From Chondrosia reniformis (Eukaryota > Porifera > Demospongiae > Chondrillida > Chondrillidae): DNA of 64,000 bases. The notes under the pieces are model-generated. The model did no database searches. It was not told the DNA's origin and saw only the letters and a program-made list of their open reading frames with translations. The position numbers were made by a program, and so were the translations under genes. The DNA lies in the NCBI GenBank assembly GCA_947172415.1, contig OX359201.1, positions 372,001 through 436,000 of the forward strand. The letters run 5' to 3'. Position 1 is the stretch's first letter. The number at the start of each line of letters is the position of its first letter. Positions 33,167-45,790 of this stretch are shown piece after piece.

Positions 33167-35938
33167 CTACTTCTGTACACTTCCATAAGTGCAATTCTGA
33201 CCATCTATTAATGCAGGTCCATTTTTCCTACGATTACAGCATCTTGATGCATCTTTTCTCTTCAGACAACACTTGATAGCATAGGTTTTATTAAATATTT
33301 TAATAAGACCATTATTTTTCTCATAAATGCAAAAACCATTCCTAAAGAATTGAATAAGAACAACACAAAAATAAATTTCACAAAACTACATAATTTTCCA
33401 ATTTGTTTACTTAATTTAGTATTTATTAAGCAAAGATTAAGACTATATAGAATTGTAATGACATTATAGTTTATAGGTACGTAAGTGTTTAGTAGAGCAT
33501 TTATATAGGCAATTGTGTCTACGAATCTAGAGCTCGAGGTTGTTCAACTACCAATGCATAATTCAAATGTAATTAATTACCATCCAAAAGTACAGCAGCA
33601 TAATATGATAGTTGAAATTCCCAGAGCAATTGATAGAAGGGATAGAAAGGCTACGATACCTATCCACTGGTCGGCTACAAAGAGAAAAGTTATTTAAAGT
33701 TCAAACTTTGCATTCAAATTTATGCATATATCAAAATATGTTGATAAGTAAATATATATTGGAATGTATTTCGCCAAACCAGCCAAGTGACCGCAGTCTA
33801 ATCTCTAGGCTGGTTTGGCAAAATACATTTCAGTTCAATTAACTCCCCTCACTACAAAATATTTATATAAATAATGATTTGAAACTTTAAAAAAGTACAT
33901 CAACGCTTGTTTAACAGGTTGACACATACACATACATACATAGGTAAGACAGATGTAATTGTATACCAACCCTATAACTACTAATTCAAAATCTTATAAT
34001 ATAAAAGTAACACTCACTGCAACAAATCAGTCAAAACTAATTACCTTCAGTTGTTGCCCGAACAGGGTCGCTGTATGGACCAACTGTTCTACCAAACACA
34101 GCTGCAACTCGGAAGGTGTATTCCGTCAGAGGGTCTAGATCAGTGACTTTAGCTTTAGGTGATAAATCCGTTGAAGGAGCTGTAAACGTGAAGATTTCTT
34201 CAGCAGTTCCTGCAGACTGGTACATGATATTATAGGAGGTGATGACGGGATAATATTGGAGCTGGTCCGACATGTCCCAGGTCAATGTAGCAGTTGATGA
34301 GCCTACACTATGCGGATCTATGAACACATTACGTGGAGCAGAACCTATACAGTAATGTAAGACAACAGAATGGCATCATTTATCCATCTATATGTGTCTC
34401 TGTTTAAAAATATCCATCACAAGCAATTATAAATGAATGCATACCATACAATTATACTATATACCTGTTCATATACATACATATATGAAAATATTAATAT
34501 ACCGTATAACAGGTATGTTATGTAGTCGCTAAATAATTAAAAACTTATACTATTTATGCCTTTCAATTTTGTCATTATAGTGACAAGATAAGGAATTTAT
34601 GCTAGTGATTGTGAATTTACCACTTCCTCTATTCACCCATATAAATAAGAAGTTTACATAAAAAACAATATATGGTGTATATATCAACTTTTTGTCACTC
34701 AAATGACCACTTTAGTGTTCACTTACCATGACAACTTATGAATAGAGCTCTTCCAGAGCACTCTGCACTGACGTTCCAATATGATTTCGGACATTCATAA
34801 AGTTTATCTTCACTTCCATTGCAGATTATATCAGTGTTGATTGCAGTTGTAGCTTTAGGCGTGTTAGACTCAGCACTCTTAAAGCTCCCCAGCCCGAGCT
34901 GTTTGCAGACAACTTGTCCAATTGTTGCACCATTGCTATCACTTGTGTTTTCAACGCAGACCACTTCAAAATCATTCTGACTTATGTCGAAATAGTGTAA
35001 CTGACCTGTGAAATCTATTACAGTGTCCTGCCAAAGTGCAACTTGTAGATTATCTACAAAGAAATTGATTTTTCGTGTACATATATGAATTACTAACATT
35101 GAATTGGTAGTAATTATTTACTTATTTATGTTATTGATATCTCCATGGAAACCTACCAGAGCATGAGATCATTACATCATCAGAGTGTGAACAGTACCAA
35201 TTGGATTCTTTAGGCTCATTGAAGTGACAACTAGTCAAGTATTGCTCCTTTCCTGTGCAGTTCACATCTGTCATCCAGATAGATTCCTCAATCCCAGCAC
35301 ATGTCACTCTCTCCTTGCAAGAGTTAGCAAAGTTCTTATTGCTGCTCCCAGCAAATCCCATCTGGTAGCAGGCCACCTGAGCATCAGATTTTGTGAAGTT
35401 TGATGTCCCCGGATTGTGACTATTGCAAACTGTACCCCACCTATCATCTAGACACACCTCCAGCCTACCATGGGAGGGGTTCGAATGACTGGATTGGTCA
35501 TCTACAATCCTTATAGGGGCCTTATGTATATTTCCAGTTTCACACTTCAGATCTATTTTGACTCTTTGAGTATCTAAAGAGAGGAGTTAAGGTACTGAAG
35601 AAGACCTTGGAGGTTGAAACATCCAACCAAAGATTTATCTTTAAATGATCAGAGTTAAAAGATGAACCATCCAAGTTAACTTATTAAGCACGTTTGATGA
35701 AGTCATCTATGGTACGTACATAATTAAGCTTTTATAATTCTTCCCCAAGTTTATTTTCATCCAATATCTCCACGGTAGGAACTACTATAGGTGCATGTAG
35801 TTATAAAGACATTGTTGTCATATCTAAATCTGGATACCTACCTAAATACTTACTTTCAGTTTGTGTCAACACTGGAGCTAGTATCAGAAACACACTAAGA
35901 ATTGCTATCCACGCTTCTGTCACACTTAACTTGACCAT
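33167..35938 (-). CDS. SRCR-SRCR-FN3 transmembrane receptor 5
   Basis: Predicted 458-residue receptor with exons 35938-35854, 35552-35157, 35053-34727, 34344-34045, 33674-33581 and 33341-33167. Domain order and splice phases match gene 4. Relative to gene 4 the extracellular changes include EGV to ERV, SNSY to SNWY, NIS to NVS, AAG to SAG and GRIV to GRTV. The tail stops three residues early (SVQK then TAG), as in gene 6. Intron 1 is shortened by ~115 nt next to its acceptor, and the acceptor is now preceded by sequence poorer in pyrimidine. Intron 4 is the empty site for the element seen in genes 4 and 6. I expect it to be functional because every frame is intact. Confidence 0.91.
33763..33831. 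repeat. Hairpin, SRCR gene 5 copy
   Basis: As at 29,640-29,706, with one arm substitution (GGCAAAATAC in place of GGCGAAATAC) that makes a mismatch. Confidence 0.85.
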
Positions 35939-37027
35939 TCTATTATAGATCTCTCAACTGAGTAGAATCAGTAAATGTTGGACTATAAACTGGCAAAAAC
36001 CACTAATTACTGTGTTTGGACATTAAATGAAACTTGTATGACTTCAATTCCCCTAAACTTACTACTTTCCTAGAAATGGCTCTCACAAGGAACTATTTCA
36101 CATGTGTCAGAAAGTCCCCTAATCTGTCTAACTTAGGACAAGACTTTTGTCCTTTAACTGTCTCCTTTATTTTACTAATAATTTAGTTTTAATTTCAGTG
36201 TATGAATTATTGAATAACACCTTTCCATTTAGGGAATGTCCTCAAGATTCAAGACTGTAACCATAATACAACTGGTTGCCATCTTTTTAATTTGCTTGTT
36301 GTATGCCATGGCACATTGCTATATTTAGGGAGATGGTTCATCTTTAGTCATCTGAGCATCTACAGACTAAAAACTTTTAACTGATCATGAGGGGGCTTCT
36401 TTGGTGTTTTTCCCTCTCATGCATGATGTTCGAAAATGAGTACAGCATACTTGCATAGATGTGTCAGAAAGTTCACTCAACCATTTAATTTGAAAGAGGT
36501 CAATTGTATAAATTGTACATGTTACACTTCTAATTGAATTATTGTATAGTTATTTATGCAAATTCAATCAGTGAGGTATATAACCAGGGAAATTTTTTAA
36601 CCACAAACACATTTATGTATTCATTGTACACTAGTTAACAATGAATATCATCCATTTTCAGTATAATAATATTGCAAGTGTTTGTATTATAACTCTTGAC
36701 CAACTGCTGACAATGATCTTTTAAACCACAAGTTTACTCGGGGGGGGGGGGGGCTATTCAATGTAATATTATTGTCTTTAACATTGAATAGTTAAATTTT
36801 CATTGGCTTTTTGATTTTGAAAGCCTTTTCTAATGTAAACACTCTAACATACCATGCAACTAATGCTATTAAAGGACTAAATAACTTGTGAAGGGAAATT
36901 TTTAAACTTATTTACTTTGATTATTTAGTAAGGTTGTCACAGCTATCAATAAAATAATTGGACAAATAATAATAACAACAGCGGATAGTTCAAAAGTTAT
37001 AGCAGACAAATATCATTCTTAATTATC
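35939..37027. promoter_or_regulatory. Intergenic unit between SRCR genes 5 and 6 (G14)
   Basis: Third homologous spacer with TATA-like CTATAAA at 35,983-35,989, the GATGGTTCATC block near 36,333, a G-run of 14 near 36,740, and the same adjacent stem. No ORF. Confidence 0.5.
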
Positions 37028-40000
37028 CTACTTCTGTACACTTCCATAAGTGCAATTCTGACCATCTATTAATGCAGGTCCATCTTTCCTACGATTACAG
37101 CATCTTGATGCATCTTTTCTCTTCAGACAACACTTGATAGCATAGGTTTTATTAAATATTTTAATAAGACCATTATTTTTCTCATAAATGCAAAAACCAT
37201 TCCTAAAGAATTGAATAAGAACAACACAAAAATAAATTTCACAAAACTACATAATTTTCCAATTTGTTTACTTAATTTAGTATTTATTAAGCAAAGATTA
37301 AGACTATATAGAATTGTAATGACATTATAGTTTATAGGTACGTAAGTGTTTAGTACAGCATTTATATAGGCAATTGTGTCTACAAATCTAGAGCTCGAGG
37401 TTGTTCAACTACCAATGCATAATTCAAATGTAATTAATTACCATCCAAAAGTACAGCAGCATAGTATGATAGTTGAAATTCCCAGAGCAATTGATAGAAG
37501 GGATAGAAAGGCTACAATACCTATCCACTGATCGGCTACAAAGAGAAAAGTTATTTAAAGTTCAAACTTTGCATTCAAATTTATGCATATATCAAAATAT
37601 GTTGATAAGTAAATATATATTGGAATGTATTTCGCCAAACCAGCCAAGTGACCGCAGTCTAATCTCTAGGCTGGTTTGGCGAAATACATTTCAGTTCAAT
37701 TAACTCCCCTCACAACAAAATATTTATATAAATAATGATTTGAAACTTTAAAAAGTACATCAACGCTTGTTTAACAGGTTGACACATACACATACATGAA
37801 AAATCTAAGATACCATTTTCCTACATGCTATATGCCTATTCTGTAAAAAGAGCCTATAGGGGAACTAAACCTAAAGAGAGCTTTAGATGAAGATACAGGA
37901 GTCTTTTCTTCCTTCTTTTCCCTTCTTTCATCTTCTTCTCCACTGGGTCACATACACATACATACATAGGTAAGACAGATGTAATTGTATACCAACCCTA
38001 TAACTACTAATTCAAAATCTTATAACATAAAAGTAACACTCACTGCAACAAATCAGTCAAAACTAATTACCTTCAGTTGTTGCTTGAACAGGGTCGCTGT
38101 ATGGACCAACTATTCTACCAAACACAGCTGCAACTCGGAAGGTGTATTCCGTCAGAGGGTCTAGATCAGTGACTTTAGCTTTAGGTGATAAATCCGTTAA
38201 AGGAGCTGTAAATGTGAAGATTTCTTCAGCAGTTCCTGCAGCCTGATACATGATATTGTAGGAGGTGATGACGGGATAATATTGGAGCTGGTCTGACATG
38301 TCCCAGGTCAATGTAGCAGTTGATGAGCCTACACTATGCGGATCTATGAACACATTACGTGGAGCAGAACCTATACAGTAATGTAAGACAACAGAATGGC
38401 ATCATTTATCCATCTATATGTGTCTCTGTTTAAAAATATCCATCACAAGTAATTATAAATGAATGCATACCATACAATTATACCACCTGTTTATATACAT
38501 ATATGAAAATATTAATATACCATATAACAGGTATTTTATATAGTCGCTAAATAATTAAAAATTTATACTATTTATGCCTTTCAATTTTGTCACTATAGTG
38601 ACAAGATAAGGAATTTTTGCTAGTGTTAATATTGTGAATTTACCACTTTCTGTATTCACCCATAAATAAGCAGTTTACATAAAAAAACAACATATGGTGT
38701 ATATATCAACTTTTTGTCACTCAAATGACCACTTTAGTGTTCACTTACCATGACAACTTATGAATAGAGCTCTTCCAGAGCACTCTGCACTGATGTTCCA
38801 ATATGATTTCGGACATTCATAAAGTTTATCTTCACTTCCATTGCAGACGATATCAGTGTTGATTGCAGTTGTAGCTTTAGGCGTGTTAGACTCAGCACTC
38901 TTAAAGCTCCCCAGCCCAAGCTGTTTGCAGACAACTTGTCCAATTGTTGCACCATTGCTATCACTTGTGTTTTCAACGCAGACCACTTCAAAATCATTCT
39001 GACTTATGTCGAAATAGTGTAACTGACCTGTGAAATCTATTACAGTGTCCTGCCAAAGTGCAACTTGTAGATTATCTACAAAGAAATTGATTTTTCATGT
39101 ACATATATGAATTACTAACATTGAATTGGTAGTAATTATTTACTTATTTATGTTATTGATATCTCAATGGAAACCTACCAGAGCATGAGATCATTACATC
39201 ATCAGAGTGTGAACAGTACGAATTGGATTCTTTAGGGTCATTGAAGTGACAACTAGTCAAGTATTGCTCCTTTCCTGTGCAGTTCACATCTGTCATCCAG
39301 ATAGATTCCTCAATCCCAGCACATGTCACTCCCTCCTTGCAAGAGTTAGCAAAGTTCTTATTGCTGCTCCCAGCAAATCCCATCTGGTAGCAGGCCACCT
39401 GAGCATCAGATTTTGTGAAGTTTGATGTCCCCGGATTGTGACTATTGCAAACTGTACCCCACCTATCATCTAGACACACCTCCAGCCTCCCATGGGAGGG
39501 GTTCGAATGACTTGATTGGTCATCTACAATCCTTATAGGGGCCTTATGTATATTTCCAGTTTCACACTTCAGATCTATATATACAATCAATCCAGTATAG
39601 TTGATAATGCAAGCTTATTATAGTAAGAGATAGAGAATAAAGATTTCTTCTAACTGGGTCAAACTTATCTTTAGGATGGTTCATCTTTTGACTCTTTGAG
39701 TATCTAAAGAGAGGTAGTTAAGGTACTGAAGAAGACCTTGGGGGTCGAAACATCCAACCAAAGATTTATCTTTAAATGATCAGAGTTAAAAGATGAACCA
39801 TCCAAGTTAACTTATTAAGCACGTTTGATGAAGTCATCTATGGTACGTACATAATTAAGCTTTTATAATTCTTCCCCAAGTTTATTTTCATCCAATATCT
39901 CCACGGTAGGAACTACTATAGGTGCATGTAGTTATAAAGACATTGTTGTCATATCTAAATCTGGATACCTACCTAAATACTTACTTTCAGTTTGTGTCAA

Positions 40001-40069
40001 CAGTGGAGCTAGTATCAGAAACACACTAAGAATTGCTATCCACACTTCTGTCACACTTAACTTGACCAT
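37028..40069 (-). CDS. SRCR-SRCR-FN3 transmembrane receptor 6
   Basis: Predicted 458-residue receptor with exons 40069-39985, 39574-39179, 39075-38749, 38370-38071, 37535-37442 and 37202-37028. It lies at a constant offset of 7,984 bp from gene 4, with almost no base differences through the extracellular exons and introns, including the 151-nt intron-4 insertion. The tail exon differs: it ends SVQK-TAG like gene 5, not NEDN-TAA like gene 4. The copy is therefore a mosaic. Either it is a very recent duplicate or the pair reflects an assembly or haplotype artefact; the different G-run lengths and tail exons argue for a real second copy. Confidence 0.9.
37623..37690. repeat. Hairpin, SRCR gene 6 copy
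   Basis: Same perfect inverted arms as the gene 4 copy, at the 7,984-bp offset. Confidence 0.88.
37798..37948 (+). mobile_element. Short element copy in SRCR gene 6
   Basis: Base-for-base counterpart of 29,814-29,964, including the flanking CACATACACATACAT repeats, so it was copied with the surrounding segment rather than inserted independently. Confidence 0.85.
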
Positions 40070-41151
40070 TCTATTATAGATCTCTCAACTGAATAGAATC
40101 AGTAAATGTTGGACTATAAACTGGCAAAAACCACTAATTACTGTGTTTGGACATTAAATGAAACTTGTATGACTTCAATTCCCCTAAACTCACTACTTTC
40201 CTAGAAATGGCTCTCACAAGGAACTATTTCACATGTGTCAGAAAGTCCCCTAATCTGTCTAACTTAGGACAAGACTTTTGTCCTTTAACTGTCTCCTTTA
40301 TTTTACTAATAATTTAGTTTTAATTTCAGTGTATGAATTATTGAATAACACCTTTCCATTTAGGGAATGTCCTCAAGATTCAAGACTGTAACCATAACTG
40401 GTTGCCATCTTTTTAATTTGCTTTTTGTATGCCATGGCACCTTGCTATATTTAGGGAGATGGTTCATCTTTAGTCATCTGAGCATCTACAGACTAAAAAC
40501 TTTTAACTGATCATGAGGGGGCTTCTTTGGTGTTTTTCCCTCTTCATGCATGATGTTCGAAAATGAGTACAGCATACTTGCATAGATGTGTCAGAAAGTT
40601 CACTCAACCATTTAATTTGAAAGAGGTCAATTGTATAAATTGTACATGTTACACTTCTAATTGAATTATTGTATAGTTATTTATGCAAATTCAATCAGTG
40701 AGGTATATAACCAGGGAAATTTTTTAACCACAAACACATTTATGTATTCATTGTACACTAGTTAACAATGAATATCATCCATTTTCAGTATAATAATATT
40801 GCAAGTGTTTGTATTATAACTCTTGACCAACTGCTGACAATGATCTTTTAAACCACAAGTTTACTCGGGGGGGGGGGGGGGGGGGGCTATTCAATGTAAT
40901 ATTATTGTCTTTAACATTGAATAGTTAAATTTTCATTGGCTTTTTGATTTTGAAAGCCTTTTCTAATGTAAACACTCTAACATACCATGCAACTAATGCT
41001 ATTAAAGGACTAAATAACTTGTGAAGGGAAATTTTTAAACTTATTTACTTTGATTATTTAGTAAGGTTGTCACAGCTATCAATAAAATAATTGGACAAAT
41101 AATAATAACAACAGCGGATAGTTCAAAAGTTATAGCAGACAAATATCATTC
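40070..41151. promoter_or_regulatory. Intergenic unit between SRCR genes 6 and 7 (G20)
   Basis: Fourth homologous spacer with TATA-like CTATAAA at 40,114-40,120, a G-run of 20 at about 40,867-40,886, and the adjacent stem. It matches the gene 4/5 spacer at a 7,984-bp offset up to the G-run and 7,994 bp after it. Confidence 0.5.
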
Positions 41152-44026
41152 TTAATTATCCTCATTCTGCACACTTCCATAAGTGCAATTCTGACCATCT
41201 ATTAATGCAGATCCATCTTTCCTACGATTACAGCATCTTGATGCATCTTTTCTCTTCAGACAACACTTGATAGCATAGGTTTTATTAAATATTTTAATAA
41301 GACCATTATTTTTCTCATAAATGCAAAAACCATTCCTAAAGAATTGAATAAGAACAACACAAAAATAAATTTCACAAAACTACATAATTTTCCAATTTGT
41401 TTACTTAATTTAGTATTTATTAAGCAAAGATTAAGACTATATAGAATTGTAATGACATTATAGTTTATAGGTACGTAAGTGTTTAGTACAGCATTTATAT
41501 AGGCAATTGTGTCTACAAATCTAGAGCTCGAGGTTGTTCAACTACCAATGCATAATTCAAATGTAATTAATTACCATCCAAAAGTACAGCAGCATAATAT
41601 GATAGTTGAAATTCCCAGAGCAATTGATAGAAGGGATAGAAAGGCTACGATACCTATCCACTGGTCGGCTACAAAGAGAAAAGTTATTTAAAGTTCAAAT
41701 TTTGCATTCAAATTTATGCATATATCAAAATATGTTGATAAGTAAATATATATTGGAATGTATTTCGCCAAACCAGCCAAGTGACCGCAGTCTAATCTCT
41801 AGGCTGGTTTGGTGTAATACATTTCAGTGCAATTAACTCCCCTCACTACAAAATATTTAATGATTTGAAACTTTAAAAAGTACATCAACGTATGTATAAC
41901 AGGTTGACACATAAGTACATATATAGGTAAGACAGATGTAATTGTATATCAGTCCTATAACTACTAATTCAAAATCTTATAACATAAAAGTAGCACTCAC
42001 TGCAACAAATCAGTCAAAACTAACTACCTTCAGTTGTTGCTCGAACAGGGTCACTGTATGGACCAACTGTTCTACCAAACACAGCTGCAACTCGGAAGGT
42101 GTATTCCGTCAGAGGGTCTAGATCAGTGACTTTAGCTTTAGGTGATACATCTGTTGAAGGAGCTGTAAACGTGAAGATTTCTTCAGCAGTTCCTGCAGAC
42201 TGGTACATGATATTGTAGGAGGTGATGACGGGATAATATTGGAGCTGGTCTGACATGTCCCAGGTCAATGTAGCAGTTGATGAGCCTACACTATGCGGAT
42301 CTATGAACACATTACGTGGAGCAGAACCTATACAGTAATGTAAGACAACAGAATGGCATCATTTGTCCATCTATATGTTTCTCTGTTTAAAAATATCCAT
42401 CACAAGTAATTATAAATGAATGCATACCATAAAATTATACCATATACCTGTTCATATGAAAATATTAATATACCGTATAACAGGTATGTTATGTGGTCGC
42501 TAAATAATTAAAAACTTATACTATTTATGCCTTTCAATTTTGTCACTATAGTGACAAGATAAGGAATTTATGCTAGTGATTGTGAATTTACCACTTCCTG
42601 TATTCACCCATATAAATAAGAAGTTTACATAAAAAACAATATACGGTGTATATATCAACTTTTTGTCACTCAAATGACCACTTTAGTGTTCACTTACCAT
42701 GACAACTTATGAATAGAGCTCTTCCAGAGCACTCTGCACTGATGTTCCAATATGATTTCGGACATTCATAAAGTTTATCTTCACTTCCATTGCAGACGAT
42801 ATCAGTGTTGATTGCAGTTGTAGCTTTAGGCGTATTAGGCTCAGCACTCTTAAAGCTCCCCAGCCCGAGCTGTTTGCAGGCAACTTGTCCAATTGTTGCA
42901 CCATTGCTATCACTTGTGTTTTCAACGCAGACCACTTCAAAATCATTCTGACTTATGTCGAAATAGTGTAACTGACCTGTGAAATCTATTACAGTGTCCT
43001 GCCAAAGTGCAACTTGTAGATTATCTACAAAGAAATTGATTTTTCGTGTACATATATGAATTACTAACATTGAATTGGTAGTAATTATTTACTTATTTAT
43101 GTTATTGATATCTCCATGGAAACCTACCAGAGCATGAGATCATTACATCATCAGAGTGTGAACAGTACCAATTGGATTCTTTAGGGTCATTGAAGTGACA
43201 ACTAGTCAAGTATTGCTCCTTTCCTGTGCAGTTCACATCTGTCATCCAGATAGATTCCTCAATCCCAGCACATGTCACTCTCTCCTTGCAAGAGCTAGCA
43301 AAGTTCTTATCGCTGCTCCCAGCAAATCCCATCTGGTAGCAGGCCACCTGAGTGTCAGATTTTGTGAAGTTTGATGTCCCTGGATTGTGACTATTGCAAA
43401 CTGTACCCCACCTATCATCTAGACACACCTCCAGCCTACCATGGGAGGGGTTCGAATGACTTGATTGGTCATCTACAATCCTTATAGGGGCCTTATGTAT
43501 ATTTTCAGTTTCACACTTCAGATCTATATATACAATCAATCCAGTATAGTTGATAATGCAAGCTTATTATAGTAAGAGATAGAGAATAAAGATTTCTTCT
43601 AACTGGGTCAAACTTATCTTTAGGATGGTTCATCTTTTGACTCTTTGAGTATCTAAAGAGAGGTAGTTAAGGTACTGAAGAAGACCTTGGGGGTCGAAAC
43701 ATCCAACCAAAGATTTATCTTTAAATGATCAAAGAGTTGAAAGATGAACCATCCAAGTTAACTTATTAAGCACGTTTGATGAAGTTATCTATGGTATGTC
43801 CATAATTACAATTTAAGCTTCTACAATTCTTCCCCAAGTTTATTTTCACCCAATATCTCCACGGTAGGAACTACTATAGGTGCATGTAGTTATAAGACAT
43901 TGTTGTCATATCTAAATCTGGATACCTACCTAAATACTTACTATCAGTTTGTGTCAACACTGGAGCTAGTATTAGAAACACACTAAGAATTGCTATCCAC
44001 GCTTCTGTCACACTTAACTTGACCAT
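41152..44026 (-). CDS. SRCR-SRCR-FN3 transmembrane receptor 7
   Basis: Predicted 461-residue receptor with exons 44026-43942, 43523-43128, 43024-42698, 42327-42028, 41668-41575 and 41335-41152. Layout and phases are as in gene 4. Extracellular differences include KCETENIH, DTQVACYQ, DKNFASS, VACKQLG, AEPNT and STDVS; several others (ERV, SNWY, SAG, GRTV) are shared with gene 5. Its tail exon ends NEDN-TAA like gene 4. Intron 4 lacks the 151-nt element. The hairpin in intron 4 is degraded on its 3' arm. It is the first gene of the array in transcription order, and its upstream region is rearranged. Confidence 0.91.
41757..41825. repeat. Hairpin, SRCR gene 7 copy (degraded arm)
   Basis: The 3' arm reads GGTTTGGTGTAATACATT, no longer fully complementary, and resembles the relic in exchanger intron 9 (GGTTTGGTGTAATACAGT). 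Confidence 0.8.
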
Positions 44027-45790
44027 TCTTTAGATCTCTCAACTGAGTAGAACCAGTAGACATTGGGCTATAAACTGGCAAAAACCACAAGTTACTGTGT
44101 TTGGACATTAAATGAAACTTGTATGACTTCAATTCCCCTAAACTTACTACTTTCCTAGAAATGGCTCTCACAAGGAACTATTTCACATGTGTCAGAAAGT
44201 CCCCTAATCTATCTAACTTAGGACAAGACTTTTGTCCTTCAACTGACTCTTTTATTTTACCAATAATTTGGTTTTAATTTCAGTGTATGAATACAATTGA
44301 ATAACACCTGTCCATTTATGGTATATTGAATAAATATTAGGGAATGTCCCTAAAAATAGTAATGTGCCATGACATACAAAAAGCAAATAAAAGAAATAAA
44401 AGATGGCAACCTCACCAGTTATGGTTACAGTCTCGAATCTTGAGATGGTTCATCTTTAGTCATCTGAGCATCTACAGACTAAAAACTTTAAAAAACTACA
44501 GACAAAGTTTGGTGCAGGTAGAAGAGGTCCTTATCACTGTCTTTATTGGCTGGCATGATCTTGAGATAGGCTAAACAATCATAGCAATATCATAATACAC
44601 AACTAATAATAATATTCAACATAATATCTATTATACAGACATAAACAAATATAGCTATTAAACTGTTTCTGAGGTGACAAGTGTTCCGAGCTTGAGACCT
44701 CCAGGAGGCTAGGACATCAAAAACAGATATCTTGTCAAATGTCAATGTCACACTGAGGTCCAACTAACCTGCCAAAATTTCCTATAAAAGCTCAAGCAAT
44801 AATAATCTTACTCAAAGAGATTGTACAGTTTCATAGCCAAATAGCAGGGCAAACTGATCTATAGGATATAGAGAACCTGTTAAGCATGTACTATATACCT
44901 CCCCTAACTGAATTACAGTAGCTGGGAGTTACTAGTTACTAGGGACTGGCAGACATGCTAAATCTGGTGGTTCGATGGTCCCATTGAACAGATGTACTGT
45001 TATTATTCTTACTGTAAATATTCCATGCAATTTCCCTTGATCCAACACTTCCTTTCACTATCTTTTCCCATCTGAATGGGTTAAGCCAATAACTTTAATA
45101 ATAATGACACTCAGTCCTCCTTGTTTTTTAATTGGACATGTTGCTAGGTAACTGATATTTGACTTCCATGACAATTCTATAAATAGATGAATATACAGTA
45201 AATCAAGTATAGGCTGCACCTGTACTTGTCTAATCAAAATTTAATGTTAGTTTGTATAAACGTTAAGTATAAATTACATTTTGAACAGTCTCACAAGTAA
45301 AAAAAGTATTTACACGAGGTAAAGATGAATATGTATGCTAATCATAAAAGATTATAGATTTCATTTAAAGTGGCTATATAGTTTGTCTGATTTTCTAAAC
45401 AACATGACTTACCAATGAGTGTAGTTTAGGCATGGACAACGTACGCGTTTCTCAATTACAATATTTTTAACAACGGCCATTTTGGATTCACAAATTGATT
45501 GAGCAATAGCACGAGGATTTCCAACGTATTCAATGCAATAGCGTCAATACTCAAACATTTAATGTTAACCTTGTATATTCTCAATATGACGTTGTCCTGT
45601 GTTGTGCATGAAACATGGCGATTGACATGTCCATTCATGCGCTTGCATGAGCTTGTGCATATGCTAAAATAATTAGAGGTTCATTAAGATATTGATAGCT
45701 TGTTTATTAATTAAGCACTTCTATTCATGGGGTCACTGGACATTTTATGATTTGCTTCGCTGGATAGTCATGAATGATTTCTAGTCGAAA
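44027..45790. other. Upstream flank of the SRCR array
   Basis: Holds the promoter of SRCR gene 7 (CTATAAA at 44,068-44,074) and then a rearranged copy of the array spacer. At about 44,345-44,440 a ~95-nt segment (ATGGCAACC, AAGCAAATAAAAG) is inverted relative to the other spacers. The G-run is absent. An X-box-like GTTGCTAGGTAAC lies at 45,140-45,152. No coding exon recognised. Confidence 0.5.
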
